The notes under the pieces: generated by a model | Databases searched by the model: none | What the model was told of the DNA's origin: nothing | What the model saw: only the letters and a program-made list of their open reading frames with translations | Position numbers and translations under genes: made by a program | Part shown: piece after piece, positions 49,672 through 59,120 of the stretch | How positions within the stretch are numbered: position 1 is the first letter of the stretch | Layout of the letters: each line of letters opens with the position of its first letter | Assembly (NCBI GenBank): GCA_002688175.1 | Contig: NZCC01000070.1 | Span: 1-60,013, forward strand | Length of the DNA stretch: 60,013 nucleotides | From: Chromatiales bacterium | GTDB taxonomy: Bacteria; Pseudomonadota; Gammaproteobacteria; Steroidobacterales; GCA-2729495 | Direction: 5' to 3'

Positions 49672-50874
49672 TCAACTTTCGTCTTTCGGCGTCCGGTCTC
49701 TGAATGCGAACAGTTTGCCACCATCCGTGACGACAAAAAGTGTTTCATTGACAACCAGCGGTGCGGTCGTGATACGTTCTCCACCCGCACGGACGCGATC
49801 CTGCAAAACCCCGGTAGCGGCATCAAACCAGTGCAAGTAGCCATCGTAATCACCGACGACGACAGAACTGCCAAACGGTGTCGGAGCTGAAATATCTCGA
49901 TAAGACAGTGAATCCTGACGCCAGATTTCACGTCCGGCACGACGCGAAAGAGCGATCAGATCGCTGTCATCCCGGGACACATACAAGTTATTAAAATCCA
50001 CACCAATACCACTGTGGCTGGAAATCTCACGGGTCCACAGAACCTGCCCTGACTCAATGGCTAATGCTGAAAGAGCACCCTGATAGCTGACAACATAGAC
50101 ATCGTCACCAACGACGCGAATAGAGGCATTGATATCCGATAACCGATCAACCTCGGTTCGGCCACTCGGCGGCGACAACAGAATGTCCCATAACACGCTG
50201 CCGTCACTCAGGTTATAGGCCGCAAGTTTGCCATTATCGAAACCGCAAATAACCGCATCGCCCACCACAACCGGTTCACCGGTGCCGCGTACTGATAGCC
50301 TCGGCACAGATTGCTGGATGAACCACACTTCGGAACCGTCATTGATATCCAATGCCACGAGCTTGCCGTCGACAGTGCGCACGAGAACAATGTCGCTGGT
50401 CAGTGCCGGCGCCGCCAATACTTCACTCGATACCGCCGTACGCCAATGTTCGTGGCCGTCAGCTGCATCAAGAGCAATGACGTCACCATTACTCGAACCC
50501 ACCACAACGACATCGTCAGCAATCGCCGGTCCGCCGGATAATGGCAACTTGGTTTTCTTCAACCAATGCCGCTTCCCACTGTCCGCGTCGAATGCAGCGA
50601 CACGACCATCATGTGCGGCAGCAAAGACAGTCGTACCGTCACTCGCTACAACCAGCGCCAGACGCAGATTCTCTGCACTGTCGCCGAGATTTTTACTCCA
50701 GGCCTTCTTGATACGCAGCGTAGGTTTGAACTTAACAAGTTCGGCTGGCGCATTTATTTCCTCGTCACCGCCGAACATGCCACACCCGGTGAGGGTCAAC
50801 ATGCAAACCAACGCCATGAGCAGCCCGGTGCCCCACCGACAACCATCAAGACAACTGGCAACGAATTGCTTCAT
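49672..50874 (-). CDS. bamB: Outer-membrane assembly lipoprotein BamB
   Basis: BamB is an eight-bladed propeller lipoprotein of the BAM complex that inserts outer-membrane proteins. The 400-residue protein has a signal peptide with lipobox LTGC (Cys near 31) and repeated PQQ-like blades (for example DGRVAAFDADSGKRHW, NGDVIALDAADGHEHW, DGKLVALDINDGSEVW). It lies between yfgM and der in the conserved order. Confidence 0.95.
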   Translation of the reverse strand: MKQFVASCLDGCRWGTGLLMALVCMLTLTGCGMFGGDEEINAPAELVKFKPTLRIKKAWSKNLGDSAENLRLALVVASDGTTVFAAAHDGRVAAFDADSGKRHWLKKTKLPLSGGPAIADDVVVVGSSNGDVIALDAADGHEHWRTAVSSEVLAAPALTSDIVLVRTVDGKLVALDINDGSEVWFIQQSVPRLSVRGTGEPVVVGDAVICGFDNGKLAAYNLSDGSVLWDILLSPPSGRTEVDRLSDINASIRVVGDDVYVVSYQGALSALAIESGQVLWTREISSHSGIGVDFNNLYVSRDDSDLIALSRRAGREIWRQDSLSYRDISAPTPFGSSVVVGDYDGYLHWFDAATGVLQDRVRAGGERITTAPLVVNETLFVVTDGGKLFAFRDRTPKDES

Positions 50875-50913
50875 ACCAGCCTCTCAGAACAATCAATAAC
50901 AGCGAAGCGATAC

Positions 50914-51603
50914 TTACTCGGTAGCAGCTGATGCATCAGTCGTCTCCGTCAATAGGGGAGATTTGCCGGCATTGAGACTGTCATGCTTGGCCTGTACATA
51001 GGCCCGGTCGATACTCGGCGGCTGACGTGAATCCGTAAGGGCTGCTTCATAAGCAGCCAGCGCGTCATCGGCACGATCAAGCTGCATATAGATATCGCCA
51101 CGCACATCATTGATCTGTGCATAAAAAGCAGAATCCGTTTCCGCACGATCAAGTATTACGAGTGCCGAGTCATATTGCTCCTGCTGCAAACGAATACGTG
51201 CAAGCCGGATACGAGCAATATTAAGGAGCACATCGTTATCACTTTCCGCATCGATCGATTCGAGATAACTGGCCGCAGTATCGAAGGCGCTACGATCGAT
51301 AGACAACTTCGCAAGCCGCAAACGTGCCTGGTCGATGTAGGTGGATCCACTGTAATTGGACACGAGTTCGGCCAGCAACGTATTCGCTTCACCCTGATTA
51401 TTGGCCTGAATCTTGCCAATAATCTGCTCGTATATGCCCGAGGCTTCCTCTGCATGCCTGGCCTCACTGGACTGCCACTGGTCCCAACCAAACAATGCTG
51501 CGAAACCAAGACCCAGCGCACCCACAATTGATAGGCCATTTTCCCTGAGCCACTTGCGTATGATGTCCGCTTGCTGCTCGTCTGTAAGATTTTCGTCAAC
51601 CAT
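50914..51603 (-). CDS. yfgM: YfgM family membrane-anchored TPR protein
   Basis: YfgM is an ancillary protein of the SecYEG translocon that works with periplasmic chaperones. The 229-residue protein begins with a short cytosolic part containing ADIIRKWLRENG, one membrane helix (about 24-42) and a periplasmic tetratricopeptide domain. Its start overlaps the hisS stop by 8 bases and bamB follows. Confidence 0.9.
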   Translation of the reverse strand: MVDENLTDEQQADIIRKWLRENGLSIVGALGLGFAALFGWDQWQSSEARHAEEASGIYEQIIGKIQANNQGEANTLLAELVSNYSGSTYIDQARLRLAKLSIDRSAFDTAASYLESIDAESDNDVLLNIARIRLARIRLQQEQYDSALVILDRAETDSAFYAQINDVRGDIYMQLDRADDALAAYEAALTDSRQPPSIDRAYVQAKHDSLNAGKSPLLTETTDASAATE

Positions 51604-52888
51604 TATTTCCCATACCCATGTTATCTATATATTGTTTCAATGCTGTACCAAGCTCAGGCCAGCTAACGCTGATCTGACCACCGTCTTCCCGGAGCGCCTT
51701 GATGCCGATCATCTTTTCGGCCACTTCATCTTCACCGAGTATCAATGCAACAGCTGCACGACTGCGATCTGCCCGCTTCATTTGAGATTTGAAACTACCA
51801 CCACCACAATTCATCTCTACCCTGATGTCAGGAAATTCATCCCGCAAACCTTCGACCAGGGAGAAGGCCGGCAAAAGCACGTCGCTACCAACCGCAACGA
51901 AGTATGCATCAGGACTATTCATCACTGGTTGCCCGCCGCATACCTTATATAATTCCAGCAAACGTTCCATGCCGATCGCACAACCGATAGCCGGCGTTGG
52001 CTTGCCGCCGAGCTGACTGACCAGGCCATCATAACGCCCACCACCACAAATCGTACCCTGCGCGCCAAGCTTGTCAGTCACCCATTCAAAAACTGTTTTT
52101 GAATAGTAATCCAGACCACGCACCAGGCGTGGATTCACCCGGTAGACAATGCCTGCCTGATCCAGCAACTGACGCAGTGTCGAAAAATGCGCCTCGGACT
52201 CCGCATCGAGAAAATCGGTTGTAACCGGTGCGCCAGACACAAGCTCCATCATATCGGGATTCTTGCTATCCAGGATACGTAATGGATTACGATACAACCG
52301 GTCTCGGCTATCTGCATCGAGATCATCCTTGTACCGTTCAAAGTAAGCGGTCAACGCCTGACGATGCTCAAGACGAGATTCGGCAGTGCCGAGCGAATTC
52401 AATTCAAGCTCGACGGCATCGATTCCGAGTGCCCGCCATATACGGCTGGTAATAATAATCAACTCGGCATCAATATCCGGTCCCGCGTAGCCGAGCGCCT
52501 CGATATCAAACTGGTGAAATTGCCGGTAGCGACCCTTTTGTGGTTTTTCATAACGAAACATCGGCCCGCATGACCAAAGCTTCTGACGCTGATTGTGCAA
52601 CAGCCCATTGGTCATGCCGGCACGAACAATTCCGGCCGTCGCCTCCGGACGCAACGTCAGGCTCTCACCATTGCGATCCTCGAACGTATACATCTCCTTC
52701 TCGACGACATCGGTCACTTCACCAATCGAACGCTTGAACAAATCCGTGCGCTCAACGATCGGCACACGAATTTCGGCAAATCCATAGGCATTGAGCAAAT
52801 CGCGCAAAATCAACTCGATCGCCTGCCAGGTTGCTGTTTCCAGGGGCAACAGATCGCTCATTCCCCTGATTGCCTGAATCTGAGACAT
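51596..52888 (-). CDS. hisS: Histidyl-tRNA synthetase
   Basis: HisS charges tRNA-His. The 430-residue class II synthetase has motif 1 region (AIRGMSDLLPLET at the N-terminus), motif 2 (MFRYEKPQKGRYRQFHQFD), the histidine motif LVRGLDYYSKTVFEWV and motif 3 (AIGCAIGMERLLEL), then the anticodon-binding domain. It lies 11 bases after rodZ. In Pseudomonas ispG often separates rodZ and hisS; here it does not. Confidence 0.97.
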   Translation of the reverse strand: MSQIQAIRGMSDLLPLETATWQAIELILRDLLNAYGFAEIRVPIVERTDLFKRSIGEVTDVVEKEMYTFEDRNGESLTLRPEATAGIVRAGMTNGLLHNQRQKLWSCGPMFRYEKPQKGRYRQFHQFDIEALGYAGPDIDAELIIITSRIWRALGIDAVELELNSLGTAESRLEHRQALTAYFERYKDDLDADSRDRLYRNPLRILDSKNPDMMELVSGAPVTTDFLDAESEAHFSTLRQLLDQAGIVYRVNPRLVRGLDYYSKTVFEWVTDKLGAQGTICGGGRYDGLVSQLGGKPTPAIGCAIGMERLLELYKVCGGQPVMNSPDAYFVAVGSDVLLPAFSLVEGLRDEFPDIRVEMNCGGGSFKSQMKRADRSRAAVALILGEDEVAEKMIGIKALREDGGQISVSWPELGTALKQYIDNMGMGNNG

Positions 52889-52899
52889 ATTTATGTTGC

Positions 52900-53823
52900 T
52901 TACTCGAAATCTTCGCCGGTGATTGTGAAACGTGCCACCTTCCCGTTAACACGGGATGCAGGCACTTCGAACGGTTCGTCATTGATGGTCAAATCAACAC
53001 CGCGTGCATTGCCGATCAACAGGTTAAAGGGGGGCTCACCGGAAATTTCACGCCGGTATCCTTCCCGCTGCAGGCCAAATAGCAAACGCTGGTTGGCGTC
53101 TGAAATCTCAACCCAGGACTCCTGATTGAAGTGCAAAACAAGGCGCAATGCAGCAATCGGCATGGGCATCGGCAACTCCACCGGTGGCGCACCGATATCA
53201 ACATCATCAACTTCAGTGGTGTCCATTGGCGGCAAAGGACCGGTTACGGTTTCCGGCAAGGCGATGATCCGCTGCATGGTGGACACTGAAACTTCGCCCG
53301 CATCCTGAACCGCATTATCCGTGACTGACCCAATCGGGGCAGGCTCATCGGCCACCTGGGCATCAACACCGCTCTTAACACTGACCGTATCACTGAAGTC
53401 TTTACCGGCGAATAAAACATATAGCCCCAATAACAAACCAAGCAGGATCACGAGCGCCCCGCCGGCCCACAAGCCCGGACTTACAGAAACGGATACGGCC
53501 TTCGGTTGCCGCAATGCCTGCACAACCACTGGTTCCGGGTCGCATAAATCCTGATATTCACTGGCTATAGCAGCTGGCGACAAGCCCAGCAGCTGTGCAT
53601 AAGCTTTCAGATGGCCACGTATATACACTGGCGCGCCAAGTGCCTCAAAGCTTTCCTGTTCAAGTGCTCTGATGATTGTCTCGTCAAGATGCAACGCTTC
53701 GGATACCCGTTCGATTGACAATGACTTTTGTTCGCGCCCAATACGCAGTTTCTCGCCAAGACCGGGACCAACCGGCCTGTCTTGAATCGTAATCTCGCCT
53801 GGAGTGTCGCTAGCCTGCGTCAC
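52900..53823 (-). CDS. rodZ: Cell-shape protein RodZ
   Basis: RodZ links MreB filaments to the elongasome. A GTG start at 53823 is chosen because GGAG stands 7 bases upstream; the frame extends to 53940 but that overlaps pilW with a non-family sequence. The 307-residue protein has a cytosolic Xre-type helix-turn-helix (about 22-80, LGEKLRIGREQKSLSIERVS), one membrane helix (about 117-139) and a periplasmic DUF4115 domain (about 215-305, SWVEISDANQRLLFGLQREG). Its start overlaps the pilW stop by 14 bases. Confidence 0.92.
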   Translation of the reverse strand: MTQASDTPGEITIQDRPVGPGLGEKLRIGREQKSLSIERVSEALHLDETIIRALEQESFEALGAPVYIRGHLKAYAQLLGLSPAAIASEYQDLCDPEPVVVQALRQPKAVSVSVSPGLWAGGALVILLGLLLGLYVLFAGKDFSDTVSVKSGVDAQVADEPAPIGSVTDNAVQDAGEVSVSTMQRIIALPETVTGPLPPMDTTEVDDVDIGAPPVELPMPMPIAALRLVLHFNQESWVEISDANQRLLFGLQREGYRREISGEPPFNLLIGNARGVDLTINDEPFEVPASRVNGKVARFTITGEDFE

Positions 53824-54592
53824 GGATCTGCTCCAGCAATTGGCGGGTCTCAACTGACTCAGGGAATGTAACGCGCAACTGGTTACCGAATTTGTCGGCT
53901 GCCTTGAAATCTCCCATCGATTTCTCGACCCGTACAGCAAGCCATAGAGCAGTGGGCGACGGGGCAGCTATCGCCAGGTGACGCTGCAAAAATGCACGGG
54001 ATTGCAGATAATTATCACGTTGATACGAGACATCAGCCACCTGGAGCAATGCTTCTGCAAACTGCGGGTCGGCAGCCAGCGCTGCACGCAGATAGTCTTC
54101 TGAACGTGCAAGATCGAGTCTCTTCATGCAGACCCCTGCATTTGTATACAGCACTGCTTTATTCGAGAATGTTTTTGACAACGGAATCGACACTGCCCGA
54201 TCAAATAGCTTCAGCGCTTCATCCAGTTTCTTCTCATCCCGGCACAAAAATACTGCAAGGGCATCCAGCGTGTAAGGATCCCGCGGGTCCAGCGAAACCG
54301 CATGCCGATAATGTTGCTCAGCGCCTTTGAGGTCGCCAAGGCTCTCGTAGACAAAGCCAAGCAACCTGTGCGCGATGACATTGTTCGGCTCCTGCTCTAC
54401 CGCCCTTTCAAGCTTGACGCGCGCGGATGTCCAGTCACCGTTGCGCAGATACTGACTGCCCATCTGCACATTCAGCTCGGCAGCCTCTCCCGGTTTCTCG
54501 ACCGTTTTAATACGGCCCTTTGTTTCCGTAACGCACGCGCTCAGGACCATTATCAGAAGGCCCAGCATGATAGCGAAACGATATGACTTCAT
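53810..54592 (-). CDS. pilW: Type IV pilus biogenesis lipoprotein PilW/PilF
   Basis: This TPR lipoprotein pilots the PilQ secretin to the outer membrane. The 260-residue protein has a lipoprotein signal (LSAC, Cys20) and about six TPR repeats (AHRLLGFVYESLGDLKGAEQHY and similar). With FimV and the FimX-like gene it is the third pilus-linked gene in the window. It overlaps rlmN by four bases (ATGA). Confidence 0.93.
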   Translation of the reverse strand: MKSYRFAIMLGLLIMVLSACVTETKGRIKTVEKPGEAAELNVQMGSQYLRNGDWTSARVKLERAVEQEPNNVIAHRLLGFVYESLGDLKGAEQHYRHAVSLDPRDPYTLDALAVFLCRDEKKLDEALKLFDRAVSIPLSKTFSNKAVLYTNAGVCMKRLDLARSEDYLRAALAADPQFAEALLQVADVSYQRDNYLQSRAFLQRHLAIAAPSPTALWLAVRVEKSMGDFKAADKFGNQLRVTFPESVETRQLLEQIRDAG

Positions 54593-55683
54593 TGCAATAA
54601 ATCCTGCTGCATCTTGCGTCCAAGCGGTACGCTTACCCGGTTGCTGACCTGTCCGGCGAGTTGGCCACAGGCCGCAGCGATATCGTCACCCCGGGTCTTG
54701 CGCGTTACGGTCATAATACCCGCGTCGAGCAAAACCTGTCGGAATTCATCTACGGCAGCCTGCGGTGAGCGATTGTAGTCACTCCCTGGAAATGGGTTGA
54801 ACGGGATCAGGTTAACCTTGGCCGGACGATCAACCAGCAAACGGGCAAGTTTGCGCGCCTGTTCGGCACTGTCATTGACACCCGCCAGCATGACATATTC
54901 AAAAGTCACATCCTTAAGGTTTGCCGTGTGCGCATAGCTCCAGCAGGCCTCCAACAGCTCGGCAATCGGATGGCGCCGATTGATCGGCACCAGCACATCA
55001 CGGAGCGCATCGTCTGGTGCGTGCAAGGATACGGCCAGAGCAACATTCGATGCTTCGCCCAGCTTCCTGAGCTGAGGCACGAGGCCCGAGGTACTGACTG
55101 TCACCCGTCGGCGCGATAAACCAAAACCAAAATCATCTAACAGGATATCAACCGCCTTGACCACTGCCCGCAAGTTCGCAAGCGGCTCACCCATCCCCAT
55201 GAACACAACATTTGAGATCCGCGGCCCTGCGACAGAATCGAGCTCCTGTCGGGCAAGCATAACCTGACCGACGATTTCAGCTGCGCTCAGATTACGGTTA
55301 AATCCCTGCCGGCCAGTCGCACAGAAAGGACAATCCATCGCACACCCAACCTGTGCTGAAACACACAATGTGCCGCGACCCTCCTCCGGAATGAATACGG
55401 TTTCAATGGCCTGGCTGTCACCCGCCTTGAGTCGCCACTTGATTACACCGTCTGCAGCGTCGTGACGCTCCTGCACCTCAGGCAGACCGAACTCGACCCG
55501 ATCACCAAGTGTATGACGCAACGTTTTACTGAGGTCCGTCATATCATCAAGGCGTAATACAGAACGAGCGTACATCCACTGCATCATCTGCCGGGCACGA
55601 AATGTTTTCTCGCCCATATCAGCAAACAGCTGCTCGAGATCTGCACGCGGCAGCCCCAGCAGGTTGACGGGATTAACTGTCAT
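54589..55683 (-). CDS. rlmN: Dual-specificity rRNA/tRNA methyltransferase RlmN
   Basis: RlmN is a radical-SAM enzyme that methylates A2503 of 23S rRNA and A37 of some tRNAs. The 364-residue protein has the cluster motif CAMDCPFC, FMGMGEPLAN, and the C-terminal segment VTRKTRGDDIAAACGQLAG with the second catalytic Cys. It lies 16 bases after ndk. Confidence 0.96.
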   Translation of the reverse strand: MTVNPVNLLGLPRADLEQLFADMGEKTFRARQMMQWMYARSVLRLDDMTDLSKTLRHTLGDRVEFGLPEVQERHDAADGVIKWRLKAGDSQAIETVFIPEEGRGTLCVSAQVGCAMDCPFCATGRQGFNRNLSAAEIVGQVMLARQELDSVAGPRISNVVFMGMGEPLANLRAVVKAVDILLDDFGFGLSRRRVTVSTSGLVPQLRKLGEASNVALAVSLHAPDDALRDVLVPINRRHPIAELLEACWSYAHTANLKDVTFEYVMLAGVNDSAEQARKLARLLVDRPAKVNLIPFNPFPGSDYNRSPQAAVDEFRQVLLDAGIMTVTRKTRGDDIAAACGQLAGQVSNRVSVPLGRKMQQDLLQ

Positions 55684-55699
55684 TCAGCCACGCCTGAAA

Positions 55700-56131
55700 T
55701 CAACGAGTCCGCGGACAAACCTGGTCTGCAGAGAAGAAAAAAGAGATTTCTTCACGTGCCGTATCCGGCCCATCGGAACCGTGCACAACATTCTCTTCGA
55801 TGCTTGCTGCGAAATCAGCGCGAATCGTTCCCGGATCAGCATCTGCCGGATTGGTTGCGCCCATGATTTCGCGATTCTTCGCAATGGCATTCTCACCTTC
55901 CAGCGCCTGAACCATGACCGGACCCGATGTCATGTAACTGACGAGATCGTTGAAGAAGGGTCGTTCCCTGTGCACACCGTAAAAACCTTCGGCCTGTTCG
56001 CGAGTCAGGTGCAGCATTCGCGCTGCGACAATATTCAGACCTGCCGCTTCAAAGCGACGGTACACTTCACCGATCAGGTTCTTCTCAACACCATCAGGTT
56101 TTACAATAGAAAAGGTTTGTTCAATAGTCAT
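55700..56131 (-). CDS. ndk: Nucleoside diphosphate kinase
   Basis: Ndk equilibrates nucleoside triphosphates through a phospho-histidine. The 143-residue protein has the motif NVVHGSD with His117 and [11 protein letters not shown]. It follows the iscA-type gene and precedes rlmN, the usual order after the isc cluster. Confidence 0.97.
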   Translation of the reverse strand: MTIEQTFSIVKPDGVEKNLIGEVYRRFEAAGLNIVAARMLHLTREQAEGFYGVHRERPFFNDLVSYMTSGPVMVQALEGENAIAKNREIMGATNPADADPGTIRADFAASIEENVVHGSDGPDTAREEISFFFSADQVCPRTR

Positions 56132-56147
56132 ACTAACTTCCTGTTAA

Positions 56148-56477
56148 TTATTCCCGGATACTAAAACTCTCTCCGCAACCACACTCACTGATAGCTTGTG
56201 GATTACGGAACTTAAATGCTTCATTAAGTCCTTCACGAATAAAATCGACTTCAGTACCGTCAATAATTTCGAGGCTTTTGCTGTCGACGATGACACTGAC
56301 ATCATCGACAGTAAAAACAACATCATCAGCACCGATCTCGTCGGCATAACTCACGATATAAGAAAATCCTGAACAACCCGTTTTTTTGATACCCAGCCGC
56401 AGGCCGATTCCGGCCCCACGTTTGGCCAGAAAAGTTCGGACTCGCTCAGCGGCGCTGTCAGTTAACGTGATTGCCAT
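56148..56477 (-). CDS. iscA: A-type iron-sulphur carrier IscA
   Basis: The 109-residue protein has all three cluster cysteines of A-type carriers, Cys35 (GCSGF), Cys99 and Cys101 (ECGCGESF). It should carry iron-sulphur clusters to target proteins. IscA and ErpA are hard to separate by sequence alone; location after iscS and the IscU-like gene favours IscA. Confidence 0.88.
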   Translation of the reverse strand: MAITLTDSAAERVRTFLAKRGAGIGLRLGIKKTGCSGFSYIVSYADEIGADDVVFTVDDVSVIVDSKSLEIIDGTEVDFIREGLNEAFKFRNPQAISECGCGESFSIRE

Positions 56478-56507
56478 CGTTGTTCCTTACAATAAAGGGT
56501 CAAACCC

Positions 56508-56906
56508 TTATTGCTGACCCAGCCGTCTATTGTCCCAAGCAGCGCGGCACTTGCGCAAGGCATCCTCGATAATAAGCATGCGACCGGTCTTCTCGACCGG
56601 CAGGTCAAGGCTGGCAGCCAGATCGGCCGGTTCTATGTCATCCAGCGCCGCTATCGGCAGACCCGTCAGGCGCTCAGTTAACACGCTGCAGGCGGCAATC
56701 GTATGCGGACAACCGAAGGCCTGGAAAGTCATTGCATCAATCCGGCCTGCTGTGATGCCGATATGAAACACGACCTCGGTACCCTGTTCACGCTGCCCGG
56801 CGGCAGCGCTCAAAACAGCCTCGTAAGTCCCGTTCAGTGGTCCGGCATATTGCGGCTGCGCAAAATGCTGCTCTACCACGGCCGAATAGTGTTGCGCTCT
56901 TATCAT
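56508..56906 (-). CDS. Divergent IscU-like scaffold protein lacking two cluster cysteines
   Basis: The 132-residue protein aligns along its length with IscU (YSAVVEQHF at the N-terminus, FGCPHTIAACSVLTERLTG, LPVEKTG-x4-IEDAL). Canonical IscU needs three Cys. The first, in the PACGD motif, aligns with an Ala-rich segment (SAAAGQREQ) and the Asp is lost; the second is retained in FGC; the third, in HCSILAEDA, is replaced by Gly (KTGRMLIIEDA), and His is lost too. Two other Cys (AACS, RKC) could substitute. The normal scaffold function is therefore doubtful. It lies 38 bases after iscS. Confidence 0.8.
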   Translation of the reverse strand: MIRAQHYSAVVEQHFAQPQYAGPLNGTYEAVLSAAAGQREQGTEVVFHIGITAGRIDAMTFQAFGCPHTIAACSVLTERLTGLPIAALDDIEPADLAASLDLPVEKTGRMLIIEDALRKCRAAWDNRRLGQQ

Positions 56907-56944
56907 GTCAAAGTGGGTATGTAGAAGTCATGAAGCCCAGGCGA

Positions 56945-58123
56945 TTAAACATTGGCCTGAGCTGAAGTCGGCGCGATCCCGCGCAGCTTTGCCACCACAT
57001 TGCGAAACGTCTCACTCGCGAAGTCGATTTCCGCCTCAGTTGTCGGTCGGCCAAAACTGAAACGTACGCTGGCGCGTGCCAGTTGATCACTACGACCCAG
57101 GCCGCGCAGTACGGCCGATGGCGCAGCATCGAGGGTCGTGCAGGCCGAACCCGCCGATACAGCCAGGTCACGCAAACCAAAATGCAGACTCTCACCTTCC
57201 ACGCCAGTGACACTGACATTCAGGATATGGCAGACCCGTTGCTCACTATCGCCGTTCAATAACACGCCTGGAATATCACCAATACCGGCCCATAGCCGGT
57301 CACGTAATGCGGTGATCCGTTTGCTGCCGGCCTGCATGTCAGTGAGAACAATGCGACAGGCCTCGCCCATCCCGACAACCTGGTGCGTGGGCACCGTACC
57401 CGGTCGCAACCCACCTTCCTGGCTGCCGCCAAACATCAGCGGCTCAAGCCGCCGAACCCGCTCACGATTCAGGTAAAGCGCCCCAACACCTTTCGGCCCG
57501 TACATTTTTTGTGCCGACAACGACAGCATATCGATCGATTGCGAGACAACATCGATTGGAAGGTGACAGGCACTTTGTGCCGCGTCGACATGGAACAAAG
57601 CGCCGTGTGCCCGGCAAATGGCGCCAATGGCGCCTATATCCTGTACGACACCAATCTCGTTGTTAACGTGCATGATCGACACCAGCGTCGTGGCATCCGT
57701 AAGTGTACCTGCAACCCGCCCCGGATCGATGATACCGCGTGCATCGGCAGGCAGAATCGTCACCTCAAAGCCTTGCTGGTCAAGGTGCTGGCAGGCATCG
57801 AGCACCGCAGGATGCTCACTCGCAGCGGTAATAATGTGGCGGCCCGATGCGGCCCGAAATTGTGCCGCACCGACAATCGCGAGGTTGTCCGCTTCAGTCG
57901 CACACGATGTCCAGATAACATCTTCTGCAGTGGCACCGATCAGCTTTGCGACCTGCTCGCGTGCCCATTCAATCCGTTTTCCGGCCTCACGACCGAATGC
58001 ATGCTGACCCGATGAAGAATTGCCGAAGGCATCATCATCAGTCAGGCAGGCATTCATTATGCGCGCCACATCAGCATCGACAGGCGTCGTTGCCGCATAA
58101 TCGAGATAAACAGGTTTAGTCAT
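56945..58123 (-). CDS. iscS: Cysteine desulphurase IscS
   Basis: IscS removes sulphur from cysteine for Fe-S clusters and thiolated tRNAs. The 392-residue PLP enzyme has Lys206 (SAQKMYGPKG), His104 (SEHPAVLD), Asn155 and the active-site loop Cys328 (AGSACTT), at the same numbers as E. coli IscS. The usual C-terminal tail (LSPLWEMY onwards), which contacts IscU, is replaced by a short unrelated end (APTSAQANV), fitting the unusual IscU-like partner. The gene overlaps trmJ by 8 bases; there is no iscR between them. Confidence 0.92.
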   Translation of the reverse strand: MTKPVYLDYAATTPVDADVARIMNACLTDDDAFGNSSSGQHAFGREAGKRIEWAREQVAKLIGATAEDVIWTSCATEADNLAIVGAAQFRAASGRHIITAASEHPAVLDACQHLDQQGFEVTILPADARGIIDPGRVAGTLTDATTLVSIMHVNNEIGVVQDIGAIGAICRAHGALFHVDAAQSACHLPIDVVSQSIDMLSLSAQKMYGPKGVGALYLNRERVRRLEPLMFGGSQEGGLRPGTVPTHQVVGMGEACRIVLTDMQAGSKRITALRDRLWAGIGDIPGVLLNGDSEQRVCHILNVSVTGVEGESLHFGLRDLAVSAGSACTTLDAAPSAVLRGLGRSDQLARASVRFSFGRPTTEAEIDFASETFRNVVAKLRGIAPTSAQANV

Positions 58124-58880
58124 CGCTTTTCACCCCACCCGGTTCGTCCGATGGTGCAGGACTCCGGCCCGAACCAGCTACCAGCGCAGTTAAAATTCCA
58201 CGCATGATTTTCAGTTCACTTTCATCAAGTCGGGCACGATTGAATAAACGCCGCAGACGCCGCATCAACACGCGAGGATTATCCGGTTGCAGAAAACCGC
58301 TGATAATCAGCGCCCGCTCGAGGTGCTCATAAAATAATTCAACGTCGCCGGCACTGGCCGGCACAGAGTCCGGATCTTGCGGCTTACTGTCAATGCCCCG
58401 CGCCCAGTGCAACTCATAAGCAATGATTTGCACAGCCATCGCGAGGTTCAGCGAACTATATTCCGGATTGCTCGGCACATAAACCAGTGCATTACACTGG
58501 TCCATCTCGGCATTGGTCAGGCCGGCACGCTCAGCACCAAACACAATAGCGACCGGCTTACTGCTGCTCGCCGCGATGACTTCAGCAGCACATTCACGCG
58601 GATCCAGCTCCGGCCAGGCAAGCCGCCGTCGCCGTGAACTCGTGCCAACCACAAAACCGCAGCCGTCAACCGCAGCCGCCAGTGTCGCCACGATCCGGGC
58701 ACCCATGAGTACATCGAGTGCCCCAGAAGACCGGGCCCGCGCGACGCCATCAATCTCACAGGCCGGGTTCACAAGTACCAGCTCAGTAAATCCCATCGTC
58801 TTGATCGCACGCGCGGCCGCACCGACATTTCCCGGATGGGTCGGTTCAAACAGCACAAAACGAATCGGAAAATCAGGCAC
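58116..58880 (-). CDS. trmJ: tRNA (cytidine/uridine-32-2'-O)-methyltransferase TrmJ
   Basis: TrmJ is a SPOUT methyltransferase acting on position 32 of several tRNAs. The 254-residue protein shows FVLFEPTHPGNVGAAARAIKTMG, FGAERAGLTNAEMDQCN and PSNPEYSSLNLAMAVQIIAYEL, the knot motifs. It leads the isc block and is divergent from suhB, as in E. coli. Confidence 0.96.
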   Translation of the reverse strand: MPDFPIRFVLFEPTHPGNVGAAARAIKTMGFTELVLVNPACEIDGVARARSSGALDVLMGARIVATLAAAVDGCGFVVGTSSRRRRLAWPELDPRECAAEVIAASSSKPVAIVFGAERAGLTNAEMDQCNALVYVPSNPEYSSLNLAMAVQIIAYELHWARGIDSKPQDPDSVPASAGDVELFYEHLERALIISGFLQPDNPRVLMRRLRRLFNRARLDESELKIMRGILTALVAGSGRSPAPSDEPGGVKSDD

Positions 58881-59120
58881 GCAAAACAGACCTCATCAAG
58901 CCTAAAACCAGTATTTTAGCCACACAGCGCCGGTGGTACACAACAATTGACCTGCAACTACCCGTAGAATTACAGGCACAAGCATTGCATCCGGGTGTGG
59001 CTTCCAGCCACGATCCCTGGCTAATCACAGCTGGAAGCCGCTCCCACAGGCGCGGTTCCCCACAGGCAATTCTGCCCGTACAATACCGCCCTCGCTCATA
59101 GCCCTCACCCTGATCATCTG
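58881..59120. other. trmJ-suhB divergent spacer with a REP-like pair
   Basis: The 240-base spacer must hold promoters for both genes, but I cannot place them with confidence. Its centre is the inverted REP pair at 58997-59048. Confidence 0.4.
58997..59048. repeat. Paired REP-like elements (BIME-like), copies 5 and 6
   Basis: The first arm GTGGCTTCCAGCCACGATC (58997-59015) and the second, AATCACAGCTGGAAGCCGCT (59023-59042, extended by CCCACA), are inverted relative to each other around a short spacer. The second is an exact inverted copy of 20148-20167. The first corresponds to the copy at 213-232. Such head-to-head REP pairs are typical of Pseudomonas- and Xanthomonas-type genomes. Confidence 0.7.

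Noticed and set aside
58100..58135. Hidden iscR or cysE between trmJ and iscS
   Set aside because: trmJ and iscS overlap by 8 bases, so no gene can lie there.
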